Source: Betaproteobacteria bacterium (lineage in GTDB: Bacteria; Pseudomonadota; Gammaproteobacteria; Burkholderiales; SG8-41). Taken from it: 44,138 nucleotides of DNA. A program made the translations under genes and the position numbers. Positions within the stretch are counted from its first letter, which is position 1. The number at the start of each line of letters is the position of its first letter. Below are positions 17,125-28,400 of the stretch, piece by piece. The notes under the pieces were generated by a model. It ran no database searches. It was not told the origin of the DNA and saw only the letters and a list, made by a program, of their open reading frames with translations. The DNA is taken from NCBI GenBank assembly GCA_021732605.1, contig JAKFUS010000048.1, positions 1-44,138 of the forward strand, read 5' to 3'.

Positions 17125-17916
17125 ATGTGCCTGATCCTGTTCGGCTTTCGCGCGCATCGCCATTTCCCGCTGGTGGTTGCCGCCAACCGCGACGAGCATT
17201 ACAGCCGCCCGGCCGCACCCGCAGGATTCTGGGCCGATTACCCGGACATTTATGCCGGTCGCGACCTGGAAAAGGGCGGCACCTGGATGGGCATCAACAC
17301 CAATGGCCGGTTTGCCGCGATCACCAATTACCGCGAAGGCCTCCCTGGCCCCGTGGCACTGCGCTCGCGTGGTGAACTGGTCAGCGGTTTTTTGACCGGT
17401 GAGAATGCGGCAGCGGATTTTTTCAGCACTGCGGCGCAATCCGCGAATGACTACAACCCGTTCAGCATGATTGCCGGCGACCTCGACGCCCTGTTTTTTT
17501 ATTCCAACCGCGGCAACGGCGTCGCGCCGGTCACGCCGGGCATGCATGGCCTGAGCAATCATCTGCTCGATACGCCGTGGCCGAAAGTGTTGGCCGGCAC
17601 CGCGGTGGTGGCGGCAACGCGTGATCTTGATGATCCGGATGTGATCAGTGCCATGCTGTTTACGCAATTGGTCGAACGTACCAGCGCGCCGGATTCGGAG
17701 TTGCCCGATAGCGGCATCAGCCGGCAGCGTGAGCGCGAATTGTCACCGCCGTTCATCAACGGTGAACATTACGGCACACGCACTGCAACCGTGCTGCTGG
17801 TGCATGCCTCCGGCGACGTGTTTATTCACGAAAAACGCTTTGGTCCCCACGGCGCGCCGCTGGGGGCCACCGCCCGCGCGTTCCGGCTGGAACGCGCGCG
17901 TACCATCACCAGCTGA
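17125..17916 (+). CDS. NRDE-motif protein, TANGO2 family
   Basis: A 263-residue protein with Cys2 at the N-terminus and the name-giving Asn-Arg-Asp-Glu at residues 21-24 (VVAANRDEHYSRP), then GRDLEKGGTWMGINTNGRFAAITNYR, the full family signature. TANGO2-like proteins have an Ntn-hydrolase-like fold; eukaryotic members have been linked to haem or lipid handling, but the bacterial role is unsettled. The start at 17125 has no good ribosome-binding site: the inverted-repeat element ends five bases upstream and may have replaced the native leader. The end overlaps the convergent GNAT gene by 11 bases. Confidence 0.9.
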   Translation: MCLILFGFRAHRHFPLVVAANRDEHYSRPAAPAGFWADYPDIYAGRDLEKGGTWMGINTNGRFAAITNYREGLPGPVALRSRGELVSGFLTGENAAADFFSTAAQSANDYNPFSMIAGDLDALFFYSNRGNGVAPVTPGMHGLSNHLLDTPWPKVLAGTAVVAATRDLDDPDVISAMLFTQLVERTSAPDSELPDSGISRQRERELSPPFINGEHYGTRTATVLLVHASGDVFIHEKRFGPHGAPLGATARAFRLERARTITS

Positions 17917-18340
17917 AGGACATCGCCCGGTGCAGGATGCCGGCTTCAGTGAATACTTCGCCGTGCGCTGTGAATCCGTGCCTGGCGTAGAACCCCAGAG
18001 CGTGGGTCTGGGCATGCAGGCGTACCGAGTTGCAGCCCTGCTCCCGGGCGCGGGCAATCAGCCATTCGAGGATCGCACTGCCAACCCCCCGGTGGCGCCA
18101 TTCTCGGACCACGGCAATGCGGCCGATATGACCGTCGGGCAGCAGGCGCCCGGTGCCGATCGGGCATCCGTCCTCATCCAGCGCCAGCGCGTGCACGGAT
18201 GTGGGATCGGCCTCATCCCATTCCAGTTCCTCGGGAACCTGCTGCTCGATGATGAACACCCAGCGGCGCAAGTCCTGCAGCGGGATAAGGTCCTCGTGCC
18301 AGGAAGCTGCGCGGACGGTGAATTTTCGGGGAGGATGCAT
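17906..18340 (-). CDS. GNAT-family N-acetyltransferase
   Basis: A 144-residue acetyltransferase. The acetyl-CoA-binding motif A is visible as IGRIAVVREWRHRGVGSAIL (about residues 77-96), followed by ARAREQGCNSVRLHAQTHAL and the FYARHGFTAHGEVFTEAGI motif B region typical of ElaA-like members. Start ATG 18340 has GGGGAGG close upstream. The substrate cannot be predicted. Its 3' end overlaps the convergent NRDE gene by 11 bases. Confidence 0.88.
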   Translation of the reverse strand: MHPPRKFTVRAASWHEDLIPLQDLRRWVFIIEQQVPEELEWDEADPTSVHALALDEDGCPIGTGRLLPDGHIGRIAVVREWRHRGVGSAILEWLIARAREQGCNSVRLHAQTHALGFYARHGFTAHGEVFTEAGILHRAMSFSW

Positions 18341-18414
18341 ACACTGATTATAGTCAGTGAGGTCTTCCCGGCAAAAACCACAGAAAAACCGGACGCCGGA
18401 CGGCGCCAGGTTAA

Positions 18415-19155
18415 TCAGATCGTCAGGCCGCCGCTGACTTCGATGACGGCGCCATTGATGTAGCTGGCTTCGTCGGAGGCGAGAAAGGCAAACGTGTTGG
18501 CAATTTCTTCCGGTTTGCCGAGACGGCCCATCGGCACACGGTCTTCCAGCGCATGGATGACTTTTTCGGGAATTGAGCCGAGGATGCTGGTGGCAATGAA
18601 GCCCGGACACACTGCATTGACACGAATTCCTTTGCGGCCCAGTTCACGCGCCCAGGTCTTGGCCATGCCGATAACTCCGAACTTGCTGGCGGCGTAGTTG
18701 GTCTGGCCGAAGTTGCCGTGGAGACCGACGATCGAAGACGCATTGAGGATCACGCCGGATTGTTGCTCGAGCATCTTGTTCACCACCGCCTTGGTACAGT
18801 TGTAGACGCCCTTCAAATTGATGTCGATGACATTGTCGAACTGGTCTTCAGTCATGTTCTTCAATTGTGCGTCGGCAACGATGCCGGCGTTGTTGACCAG
18901 GCAGTCCACCCGGTCCCACTTGTCCACGGTGGTCTTGACCATGGCTTCGAGTGATTTCATGTCGCGGACATCGGCGATCTGGCCGATGGCGTCACTGCCC
19001 GCTGCTTTGCATAACTGTATGGTTTCGTCGATCCAGTCCTGCTTGATGTCGCAGACCATGACTTTGGCGCCTTCGCGCGCAAATTTGACTGCCGTGGCTT
19101 GCCCGATTCCCCTGCCGGCGCCGGTGATGATGGCTACCTTGTCTTTGAGTCGCAT
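18415..19155 (-). CDS. fabG: 3-oxoacyl-ACP reductase-like short-chain dehydrogenase
   Basis: A 246-residue classical SDR, the standard length of FabG. NAD(P)-binding TGAGRGIG at residues 11-18, NNAG at 88-91, the catalytic Ser140/141 in NASSIV, Tyr154 and Lys158 in NYAASK, and the C-terminal SYINGAVIEVSGGL. These fit 3-oxoacyl-ACP or acetoacetyl-CoA reduction. A stand-alone FabG paralogue outside the fab cluster is as likely as the housekeeping enzyme, since no acyl carrier protein or other fatty acid gene is near. Start ATG 19155 has AAAGG upstream. The 212 bases before it contain an AT-rich promoter-like tract with two ATTTAAAT copies (19269, 19289). Confidence 0.85.
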   Translation of the reverse strand: MRLKDKVAIITGAGRGIGQATAVKFAREGAKVMVCDIKQDWIDETIQLCKAAGSDAIGQIADVRDMKSLEAMVKTTVDKWDRVDCLVNNAGIVADAQLKNMTEDQFDNVIDINLKGVYNCTKAVVNKMLEQQSGVILNASSIVGLHGNFGQTNYAASKFGVIGMAKTWARELGRKGIRVNAVCPGFIATSILGSIPEKVIHALEDRVPMGRLGKPEEIANTFAFLASDEASYINGAVIEVSGGLTI

Positions 19156-19367
19156 GTAGTACCTTTGATTACCTTTTGTATTTACCGCCGCATCGGCGGT
19201 TGCGGCGCACAATTTAGCCCATTCTGGCGCAATGCACAACGATAGCGCACAAAAGTGTTAAGTAATTGATTTAAATAAAATATTTTTCATTTAAATAGGG
19301 CGGGAGAGGCATCGAACAAGCTCGTGATGCGCCGCATGCAATACGACAGAATTGCCTAAGCAATTGT

Positions 19368-20302
<935 letters not shown>

Positions 20303-20656
20303 TCAGTTGGCGCTTAACAAGCGCTCGTAGAGTTCCACTTTGAAACCAACCAGCCGCTGCTTGCCGAGGTCCAGCACCGGCCGCTTGATCATCGACGGCT
20401 GTGCCAGCATCAGCGCCACGGCTTTACGTGCATCGATGTTCTGCTGGTCGGCTGCCGGCAGTTTGCGGAAGGTAGTGCCGGCACGGTTGAGCAGAATTTC
20501 CCAGCCCAGTTCCTTGCACCAGTGCTGCAGGCGCGCGGTGTCGATGCCTGCGGTTTTGTAATCGTGAAAGACGTATTCGATTTTCTTGGCATCCAGCCAT
20601 CCGCGGGCTTTTTTGACCGTGTCGCAATTGCGAATGCCGTACAGGGTGATGGTCAT
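20303..20656 (-). CDS. yffB: ArsC/Spx-family protein YffB
   Basis: A 117-residue thioredoxin-fold protein of the ArsC/YffB family. It starts MTITLYGIRNCDTVKKARGW, where Cys11 is the single active-site cysteine, and has the late PSMIKRPVLDLG with the conserved Arg-Pro. Such proteins are glutathione-dependent thiol reductases of unclear substrate; arsenate reduction should not be assumed. Start ATG 20656 has AGGGAG upstream; an earlier in-frame start would give a leader not seen in the family. It begins a tight run yffB-tadA-L,D-transpeptidase. Confidence 0.92.
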   Translation of the reverse strand: MTITLYGIRNCDTVKKARGWLDAKKIEYVFHDYKTAGIDTARLQHWCKELGWEILLNRAGTTFRKLPAADQQNIDARKAVALMLAQPSMIKRPVLDLGKQRLVGFKVELYERLLSAN

Positions 20657-20770
20657 GGCAGAGCTCCCTGCGCCTCCCCCTTTTGTGTAGCCGGACACAT
20701 AACGACACTTTACTGCATCCGGCTTGCTGCTCCAATACCAACGCTGGCGATGTCAGATCGACTTGGTGAT

Positions 20771-21517
20771 TTAAGGTTGCGGCAACAGCCGCAGATATTC
20801 CTGTTTGACATTTAAATAACATTCACAAGCCCGTTTTTCGAGGTTGTGTCGGTCCAATACGGTAATGCGCCCACGAACATAATCAATCAGAGCTTCTTTT
20901 TGGAGCCTGCCGGCCGCCTGGGTGATGCTCTCCCGGCGTACGCCCAGCAAGTGGGCTATCAATTCCTGGGTGATGATCAGATTGTTTTTATGCAGGCGAT
21001 CCAGACTCATCAATAACCAGCGGCAAAGTTTCTGTTCCAGTGAGTGGTGCTGATTGCAGACAGCGGTTTGCGATGTCTGGGCGAGCAGCGCCTTTGTGTA
21101 AAGCAGCGACAGTTCCTGCAGTTTGCCGCCGGTCGAGAACTCCTTTTTCATGACTTTCCGGCTGAGCCGATAGGCCTGCCCCGCGCTTTGCACTACCGTG
21201 CTGCCTGGCATGCTTTCGCCGCCCATGAAAATGGAAATTCCCACCATGCCTTCATTGCCAACCAGGGCAATTTCACTTGAAGAGCCATCCTCAAGGTCAT
21301 AAATCAGCGAAATAATGCCGGTAATCGGAAAATGCAGATAGTTCACATGATCTCCGGATTCGTGCAGCTTCCAACCCAGAGGCAACTCCACCAACTCCAG
21401 ATCAGGCAGGAGCCGTTCGTAATCTGTTGCGGGTAGCACGCCGAGTATCTGGTTATGTTTGGGTTCCGTAGGCAATGTTTGGGGAACTTCCGACAACGCA
21501 TTTTTGTTTTCAGGCAT
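20771..21517 (-). CDS. Crp/Fnr-family transcriptional regulator (copy 1)
   Basis: A 248-residue regulator with a cyclic-nucleotide-binding-like domain (about 35-150, with GIISLIYDLEDGSSSEIALV and GNEGMVGISIFMGG) and a C-terminal Crp-type helix-turn-helix (ITQELIAHLLGVRRESITQA, about 190-215). No N-terminal cysteine cluster is present, so it is not an FNR-type oxygen sensor, and the residues that hold cAMP in Crp are not evident. It is clearly paralogous to the regulator at 38119-38910. ATG 21517 is preferred to an in-frame TTG two codons upstream. It points away from the glucan synthase gene. Confidence 0.9.
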   Translation of the reverse strand: MPENKNALSEVPQTLPTEPKHNQILGVLPATDYERLLPDLELVELPLGWKLHESGDHVNYLHFPITGIISLIYDLEDGSSSEIALVGNEGMVGISIFMGGESMPGSTVVQSAGQAYRLSRKVMKKEFSTGGKLQELSLLYTKALLAQTSQTAVCNQHHSLEQKLCRWLLMSLDRLHKNNLIITQELIAHLLGVRRESITQAAGRLQKEALIDYVRGRITVLDRHNLEKRACECYLNVKQEYLRLLPQP

Positions 21518-21739
21518 GGTCAATTATCCGGTTGGGAATGAAATTAATTCGTTCAGTCAGCCGCTGGCGTTCTTCAGCTGACACTTGCATTATGAGCATG
21601 ACGAATAGCGAGTACGTTCATGAACAAAAACCGTTTTTTATAGAATATTTAATACAGTCTCTCCGTACGTTACCCCACATAAGTGGATCCCGATTGATCC
21701 CGCGGTCTACTGGTTTCGCCGGCGTTCAATGGAGTTTGT

Positions 21740-21823
21740 ACTGATGACGCAATCAAGCGGGCGTGGCAAATCGGTGAATAAGGCATCGAACACGTTTTCG
21801 GTTATGCGGCAGAAGGCATCAAT
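21740..21823 (+). pseudogene. Possible remnant of a thiamine-diphosphate enzyme N-terminus
   Basis: In one plus-strand frame the bases read AIKRAWQIGE, a stop codon, then GIEHVFGYAAEGIN. This resembles the N-terminal FGYPGDGIN signature of pyruvate oxidase or acetolactate-synthase-like enzymes, where a leucine-rich helix and an AWGV-type turn come just before. The match is short, interrupted by a stop and followed by no further recognisable sequence. Confidence 0.2.
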
Positions 21824-22073
21824 GCGCCTGTTCTGCTTGCCTCAGGTCAACCGGCTCCGCGCGCTGCGCTGAATGAAGAGCGGCAGGGCTGAGAGCTTTT
21901 CAAGCATTACTATTTTCACCAATCTGATGATAAGCCGATAGAATTTTCGGGGTACCCGGATTTCCGGCCTGATCACAAGGCAGAGTCTTGAAATACTTTC
22001 CGGGTACCTCGCCATTTGATCGCGCTGCGTCATCCGATCTGAAAATTATGTACGGAATCAAACAGACGGATCG

Positions 22074-22092
22074 GATTTTTCATATAAAAATC
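22074..22092. promoter_or_regulatory. AT-rich 19-bp palindrome upstream of the glucan synthase
   Basis: GATTTTT and AAAAATC are perfectly inverted around CATAT. Together with the upstream ATCCGATC/GATCGGAT hairpin it could be an operator in the divergent control region. Its position 180-380 bases before possible starts is the only support. Confidence 0.3.
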
Positions 22093-22455
22093 AACCACAA
22101 AGCTTTATAGCTTCTTGGCGTTACTCTGTATAAAACGCATCGCAGTCGTAGGCGCCTGCATGCCTTTATCGCATTGCAGTCCTTTAAATAGGTGTTGGTT
22201 ATCCGCAGAAACTGGATTTAAAGGCGCGCTTAACAAGACATAGAGCGATTTGTCACTTTGTGGGGGCATCGGCAGTCTACAAGCTGCCCTTCGCGCCTTT
22301 TGCCCAGGATTCGTGCCGTCTCTTCGTTGATTCGAGGGCTCCAACCAGAGCGCCGGGAAACTCGGTACGCTTTAAAGAAGAAAGCTCTGAATTTGAACTT
22401 CCGCAGTGACAGCATTCGCAACACACTGCGCCACCTAGCGGTGCACTTCCGTGGC

Positions 22456-25400
22456 ATGCGCAGGAAACACCAGAATCCAGCCGAAGAACCTTTGCTGCGA
22501 GCGGAGTTGTTCAGTGCCGAGGAGATGGAACAGCATGGCAGCAGCCTGGCAAGCACACACCGCCTGAGTGCCGTACGCCAGTCCGATCAACTGCTTGCGC
22601 GATTGGCAGAGAATGAAGACATTCTGCTGCACGCCTGCACCCTGCTCAGAGAAACGATCAAGGAGAGCCGCGGGATTACCCCGGCTGCTGAATGGCTGCT
22701 CGACAATTTTTATCTGATTGAAGAGCAAATATACACGGCCAAACGTCACCTGCCGAAACGCTACAGTGGCGAGCTGCCGACCCTTTCGCAGGGTCCTTCA
22801 GCCGGCCTTCCTCGCGTATACGACATTGCCCTGGAAACGATTTCACACGGCGACGGTCGGGTGGACGCGGAAAGTTTCAGCCGCTTCGTCGCCGCTTACC
22901 AGAAGGTTACAGCGCTTACATTAGGTGAGCTGTGGGCTATTCCCATCATGCTGCGGCTGGCGCTGATCGACAATCTGCGCCGCGTCGGAGCGCGGGTTGC
23001 GGCCAGTACCACAGACCGCGGCCAGGCCGATGTCCTGGCGGACCAGATGCTGGAGGTTGCCAAGACAGATCCCAAAAACCTGATTCTGGTGGTTGCAGAC
23101 ATGGCGCGGTCGAATCCACCGATGACCGGCTCATTTGTTGCGGAACTGGCGCGACGGCTGCAGGGTCAGAGCGCCGCTCTGGCATTGCCGCTGACCTGGA
23201 TTGAGCACCGGCTTTCCGAGTCCGGGGTGACGATTGAGGAGTTGGTGCAGTCAGAGACCCAAATGCAGGCCTCCCGCCAGGTCTCGATCAGCAACAGTAT
23301 CGGCAGCCTGCGGTTTCTGGGTGAAATGAACTGGCGCAAGTTCGTCGAAACGATGAGCGGCGTTGAACAGAAACTGCGGGAGGACCCAGGCGATCATTAC
23401 GGCAACATGGATTTCGCCACCCGTGACCATTACCGACACGTTGTCGAAAAATTGGCGAAAGCCAGTCGTTTGCCCGAGCTTGAGGTCGCGGAGATGGCCA
23501 TTCAGATGGCCCAGCAACAATCAGCGACGGTAACACGTGATGCCGATGGCAACGTTGAATACGATCGCAGCTCCCATGTGGGTTATTACCTGATCGATAA
23601 GGGCCTGCCGAAGCTCAAGCGAGCGGCAAAAATCCGCGTGACGGGCGCCGATGCGGTGCAGCGTCCGGAAGGCCGGTTTTCTTTGCCGCTTTATCTTGGT
23701 GCAATCGGTGTGCTGACGCTGATCCTTGCCGCAGGCTTGCTCGCAATGTCACAAGCCGGAAGGCTGGAGAGCTGGATATTAACTTTGGTGACGATCGCGC
23801 TGCTTTTAGGCGTCAGTCATCTTGCAATCGGGCTGGTCAACTGGCTGGCAACCTTGCTGGCGACACCACATATGCTGCCGCGGATGGATTTTTCCGGAGG
23901 AATTCCGCACGCCTTCCGCACGTTGGTTGTCATTCCGACCATGCTCACCAGTGCACAAAACGTCGAGGATCTGATTGAGGCGCTTGAAATTCGTTTTCTG
24001 GCGAATCGGGACCCCAATCTGCTATTCGGTCTGCTCACTGATTTTAGCGATGCGCATCAGGAAACTCTGCCCGAAGACGATCCCCTGCTGATGCTTGCCG
24101 GTAGCCGGATTGATGATTTGAACCGAAAGTACAGGATGGCGGAAGCCGATGTCGGGGGTGATGCTTTTTTCCTGTTTCATCGCCCGCGCCGCTGGAATCC
24201 CGGGGAGCAGTTATGGATGGGCTACGAGCGCAAGCGCGGAAAACTGGCGGAATTAAATGCATTGCTGCGCGGAGCAGGATCAGACGGATTCTTGCTGATC
24301 GTGGGCGCGACGCAGGCGCTGTCCTCTATTAAGTACGTGATTACACTGGATACTGATACCCAGTTGCCGCGTGATTCAGCACGCCAGTTTGCGGCCACGA
24401 TGGCGCACCCTTTGAACCGTGCGCAATTTGACGTTGAGCGGCAGCTCGTGACCGGGGGCTATGGCATTCTCCAGCCACGCATGGCGGTGAGCCTTCCGGG
24501 CACAAATCGCTCAAGGTATGCGCGACTGTTTGGCAATGAGCCGGGCATTGATCCTTATACCCGCGCCGTCTCCGATGTTTACCAGGATGTGTTTGGAGAG
24601 GGTTCGTTCATCGGTAAAGGCATTTATGATGTTGATGCTTTCGAGCAATCGCTGAAGGGTCGCTTTCCCGAAAACCGGATACTGAGCCACGATCTGCTGG
24701 AAGGCTGTTATGCCCGAGCCGGCTTGCTGAGCGATGTGCTGCTCTACGAAGAGTATCCCTCCACTTACAGTGCGGATGTAAGCCGCCGTCACCGCTGGAT
24801 ACGCGGCGACTGGCAAATTGCATCCTGGATACTGCGACGTATCCCATGCAACAACCCCGAGTCGGCCGTCGGCCGCGCGCAAAATCCGCTCTCGCTGCTT
24901 TCGCAGTGGAAAATTATCGATAACCTGCGGCGCAGTCTGGTACCCGCGGCGTTGATGTTTTTACTGCTGCTGGGCTGGACTGTGTTGTTACCGGTCTGGT
25001 ACTGGACTCTGGTGGTGATCGGCATCATTCTGCTGCCATCCTTTATTGCCTCGATTTTCGATTTGATGCGAAAACCGGATGACCTGCTCCCAGGTCAGCA
25101 TCTCGCTGCGGTATTACGTGCATCTGGAACGCAATTTCAGCAGGCAGCGCTTACCCTCTCCTGTCTGCCCCACGAAGCGTATTTCAGCCTGGATGCCGTC
25201 ATACGCACCAATTGGCGCATCTGGGTCACCCGCAAAAAAATGCTGGAATGGATTTCCTCGGGCAGCCTGGAGCGCGGCCATCAGATCACTCTCATCGCCT
25301 GTTACCAGTCGATGTGGATTGCCCCGGTTATTTCCATTGCGACGGCAGCCTGGCTCGTGGCGACGACGCCGGAAACACTGATGGTGGCAGGACCGATTTT

Positions 25401-28400
25401 GCTGTTATGGATGATATCGCCCGCAATCGCCTGGTGGATCAGCCAGCCAATAGTCCGCCATGAAACACGCCTGAGCACCGACCAGATCATTTTCCTGCGG
25501 AAAACTTCGCGCAAGACCTGGGCGTTCTTCGAGACCTTCGTCGGACCGGAAGATCACTGGTTGCCTCCGGATAATTATCAGCAGCACCCGGTTGCCGTGG
25601 TTGCCCATCGTACGTCACCCACCAACATGGGTCTGGCCCTGCTTGCCAATTTATCCGCCTACGACTTCGGATACATTGCGACCGGACCGTTGATCGAACG
25701 CACCACACTTGCTCTCGCGACGATGTCTGTCCTTGCGCGCCACCAGGGACACTTCTACAACTGGTATGACACGCAATCACTGCAACCGCTTGCTCCGCAT
25801 TATATTTCTTCGGTGGATAGCGGAAACCTTGCCGGCCATCTGCTCACCTTGCGACCGGGACTGCTCATGCTGCCCGATGACAAGATACTGGGAGCGCGGT
25901 TGTTTGTTGGTTTATCAGATACGCTGAAAGTACTCCAGGATGTTGCGGCAGAGGCGCCGCCAGCCGCACTGGCCCTGCTGGATCAACTGCGGAAAGACCT
26001 GGAGATTGCCTGCGATTCCCGGCCTGCCACGCTCCCGGCCACGCAAATTTTGCTGGCGCGGCTGGCGCCATCTGCCGAGGCATTGGTCGCAAGCCTGGAT
26101 CTACCCTCACCCAACGCCCGGAATAGCGATATGCGGTGGTGGGCACAAGCACTGACCCGGCAATTCCGGAGTGCCCTTGATGAGCTGACATTGCTTGCGC
26201 CTTGGGTTTCACCAACGATTGCGCCGGGCAGATTCCACAACGTCCTGCTTGCTGTTGAATTTCCAACACTGCGCGAGTTGGCCACCCTCAACCTGCCATG
26301 GCTGAAAGCAATCGAAAAACTACAAAGCGCTGAAGTTACGCTTGAGGAACGTGCGTGGTTGGATGATTTGCACGGGCATGTCACCACCGCAAGCGATCAC
26401 GCCCGGAAACGGATTGCGGATATCGAGCATCTGGCGCAACAGGCCGGTGCACTGGCCGTCATGGAGTATGACTTTCTCTACGACAAAGCGCGTCATTTGC
26501 TCGCAATCGGCTACAACGTGGAAGAACGCCGTCGCGACACAAGTTACTACGATCTGCTGGCCTCTGAGGCGAGGTTGTCCAGTTTCGTCGCGATTGCACA
26601 GGGACAATTGCCGCAGGAGAACTGGTTCGCACTGGGTCGCCTGCTCACCACAGCCGCAGGCAAGCCGACGCTGCTGTCGTGGAGCGGATCGATGTTCGAA
26701 TACCTGATGCCTCTGCTGGTCATGCCGACCTACGAAAATACCCTGCTCGACCAGACCTGCAAGGCGGCAGTTGAGCGACAGATCGCCTATGGCAAGCAGC
26801 GCGGCGTCGCCTGGGGCGTCTCGGAATGCGGCTACAACGCAGTCGATGCCGCGCTCAACTATCAATATCGTGCCTTCGGCGTACCCGGCCTGGGACTCAA
26901 GCGCGGGCTTTCCGATGATCTGGTGATTTCACCGTATGCCTCGGCACTGGCGCTGATGGTGGTGCCTGAAGCCGCGTGCCTGAACATGCAGCGCCTCGCC
27001 GCTGAAGGACTGGCGGGACAATTTGGTTTTTATGAAGCCGTCGATTACACCGCGTCTCGCGTACCGCGCGGACAAACCAGCGCGCTTATCCGCTCGTTCA
27101 TGGCGCATCACCAGGGCATGATTTTTCTGTCCCTTGCCTATGTAATGCTGGACCGTCCGATGCAGAAGCGTTTCGAGTCGGAGCCGATGTTTCAGGCAAC
27201 CACCTTGTTGCTGCAGGAACGTGTACCCAAGGTTGGAGGGGTTCAGCTGCATGCCGCAGAATTCTCTGCCATCAGTGCGGCAGCAAACGGTGAGGCAATG
27301 CCGGTGCGCATCCTCAGCAGTCCGGACACGCCAATACCGGAAGTGCAGCTGTTATCGAACGGCAGATACCATGTGATGGTCACCAATGCCGGCGGCGGCT
27401 ACAGCCGGTGGAAAGACCTTGCCGTGACCCGCTGGCGCGAAGACACGACCTGCGACAACTGGGGCACGTTCTGCTACATCCGCGACGTATCAAGCGGGGT
27501 GTTCTGGTCAAACACCCATCAGCCGACGTTGAAGCGCGCAGAAAGCCACGAAACGATCTTTTCGGAAGGCCGCGCGGAATTCCGCCGCCACGACCTTGAT
27601 TACGATACGTATACCGAGATCGTGGTTTCGCCGGAAGACGACATTGAACTGCGCCGGGTGCGCATCAGCAACCGCGCCCGGACCCGGCGTACGATCGAGG
27701 TCACGAGTTACGCTGAAGTCGTGCTCGCCCTGCCCGCCGCCGACGCATTGCATCCGGCTTTCAGCAACCTTTTTGTCCAAACCGAAATTGTCAGCGAGCG
27801 CCAGACCATCCTCTGCACACGCCGGCCGCGCTCACCGGAGGAGCAGTCGCCGTGGATGTTCCACCTGATGGCAGTGCGTGGTGCCAGCGTCGGAGAAATC
27901 TCCTATGAAACAGACCGCATGCGCTTTATCGGCCGCGGCCGCACGGTCGCAGCACCCCAGGCGCTGGGTGATTGCACCGCACTCTCGGGCAGTGCCGGCT
28001 CGGTATTGGACCCCATCGTCGCGATTCGTTATCGGATTACGCTTGAACCGGAGCAAGTGGTGACCATCGACATGGTCTCCGGTGTCAGCGCCACCCGGGA
28101 AACCGCCTTGAGCCTGGCGGGTAAATACCAGGATCGCCAACTGGCGGATCGGGTTTTCGATCTGGCCTGGACTTACGGCCAGGTGGTGTTGCGGCAGATC
28201 AATGGCAGTGAGGCGGATGCGCAACTTTATGCGCATCTGGCAGGCTCCGTCATCTACGCCAATTCCAGTCTGCGCGCGGATGCCGGCGTACTCGGCAAGA
28301 ACCGACGCGGACAGTCCGGCTTATGGGGATATGCCATTTCCGGCGATTTGCCCATTGTGCTGCTGCAGATCGGTGAGCAGGCGAATATCGAACTGGTGCG

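Larger units (their letters stand above)
21518..22455. other. Long intergenic region between Crp/Fnr copy 1 and the glucan synthase
   Basis: About 940 bases (fewer if the synthase starts earlier) without a convincing gene. It must hold the two divergent promoters. Visible structures: an imperfect 13-bp inverted repeat around GGTACCCGG/CCGGGTACC (21948-21960 and 21998-22010), ATCCGATC/GATCGGAT (22032-22039 and 22069-22076) and the palindrome at 22074-22092. A short stretch near 21740-21823 looks like a remnant of a thiamine-diphosphate enzyme gene. Confidence 0.5.

Noticed and set aside
20303-20656. Arsenate reductase for arsenic resistance
   Set aside because: The sequence fits YffB, and no arsR, arsB or acr3 gene is near.
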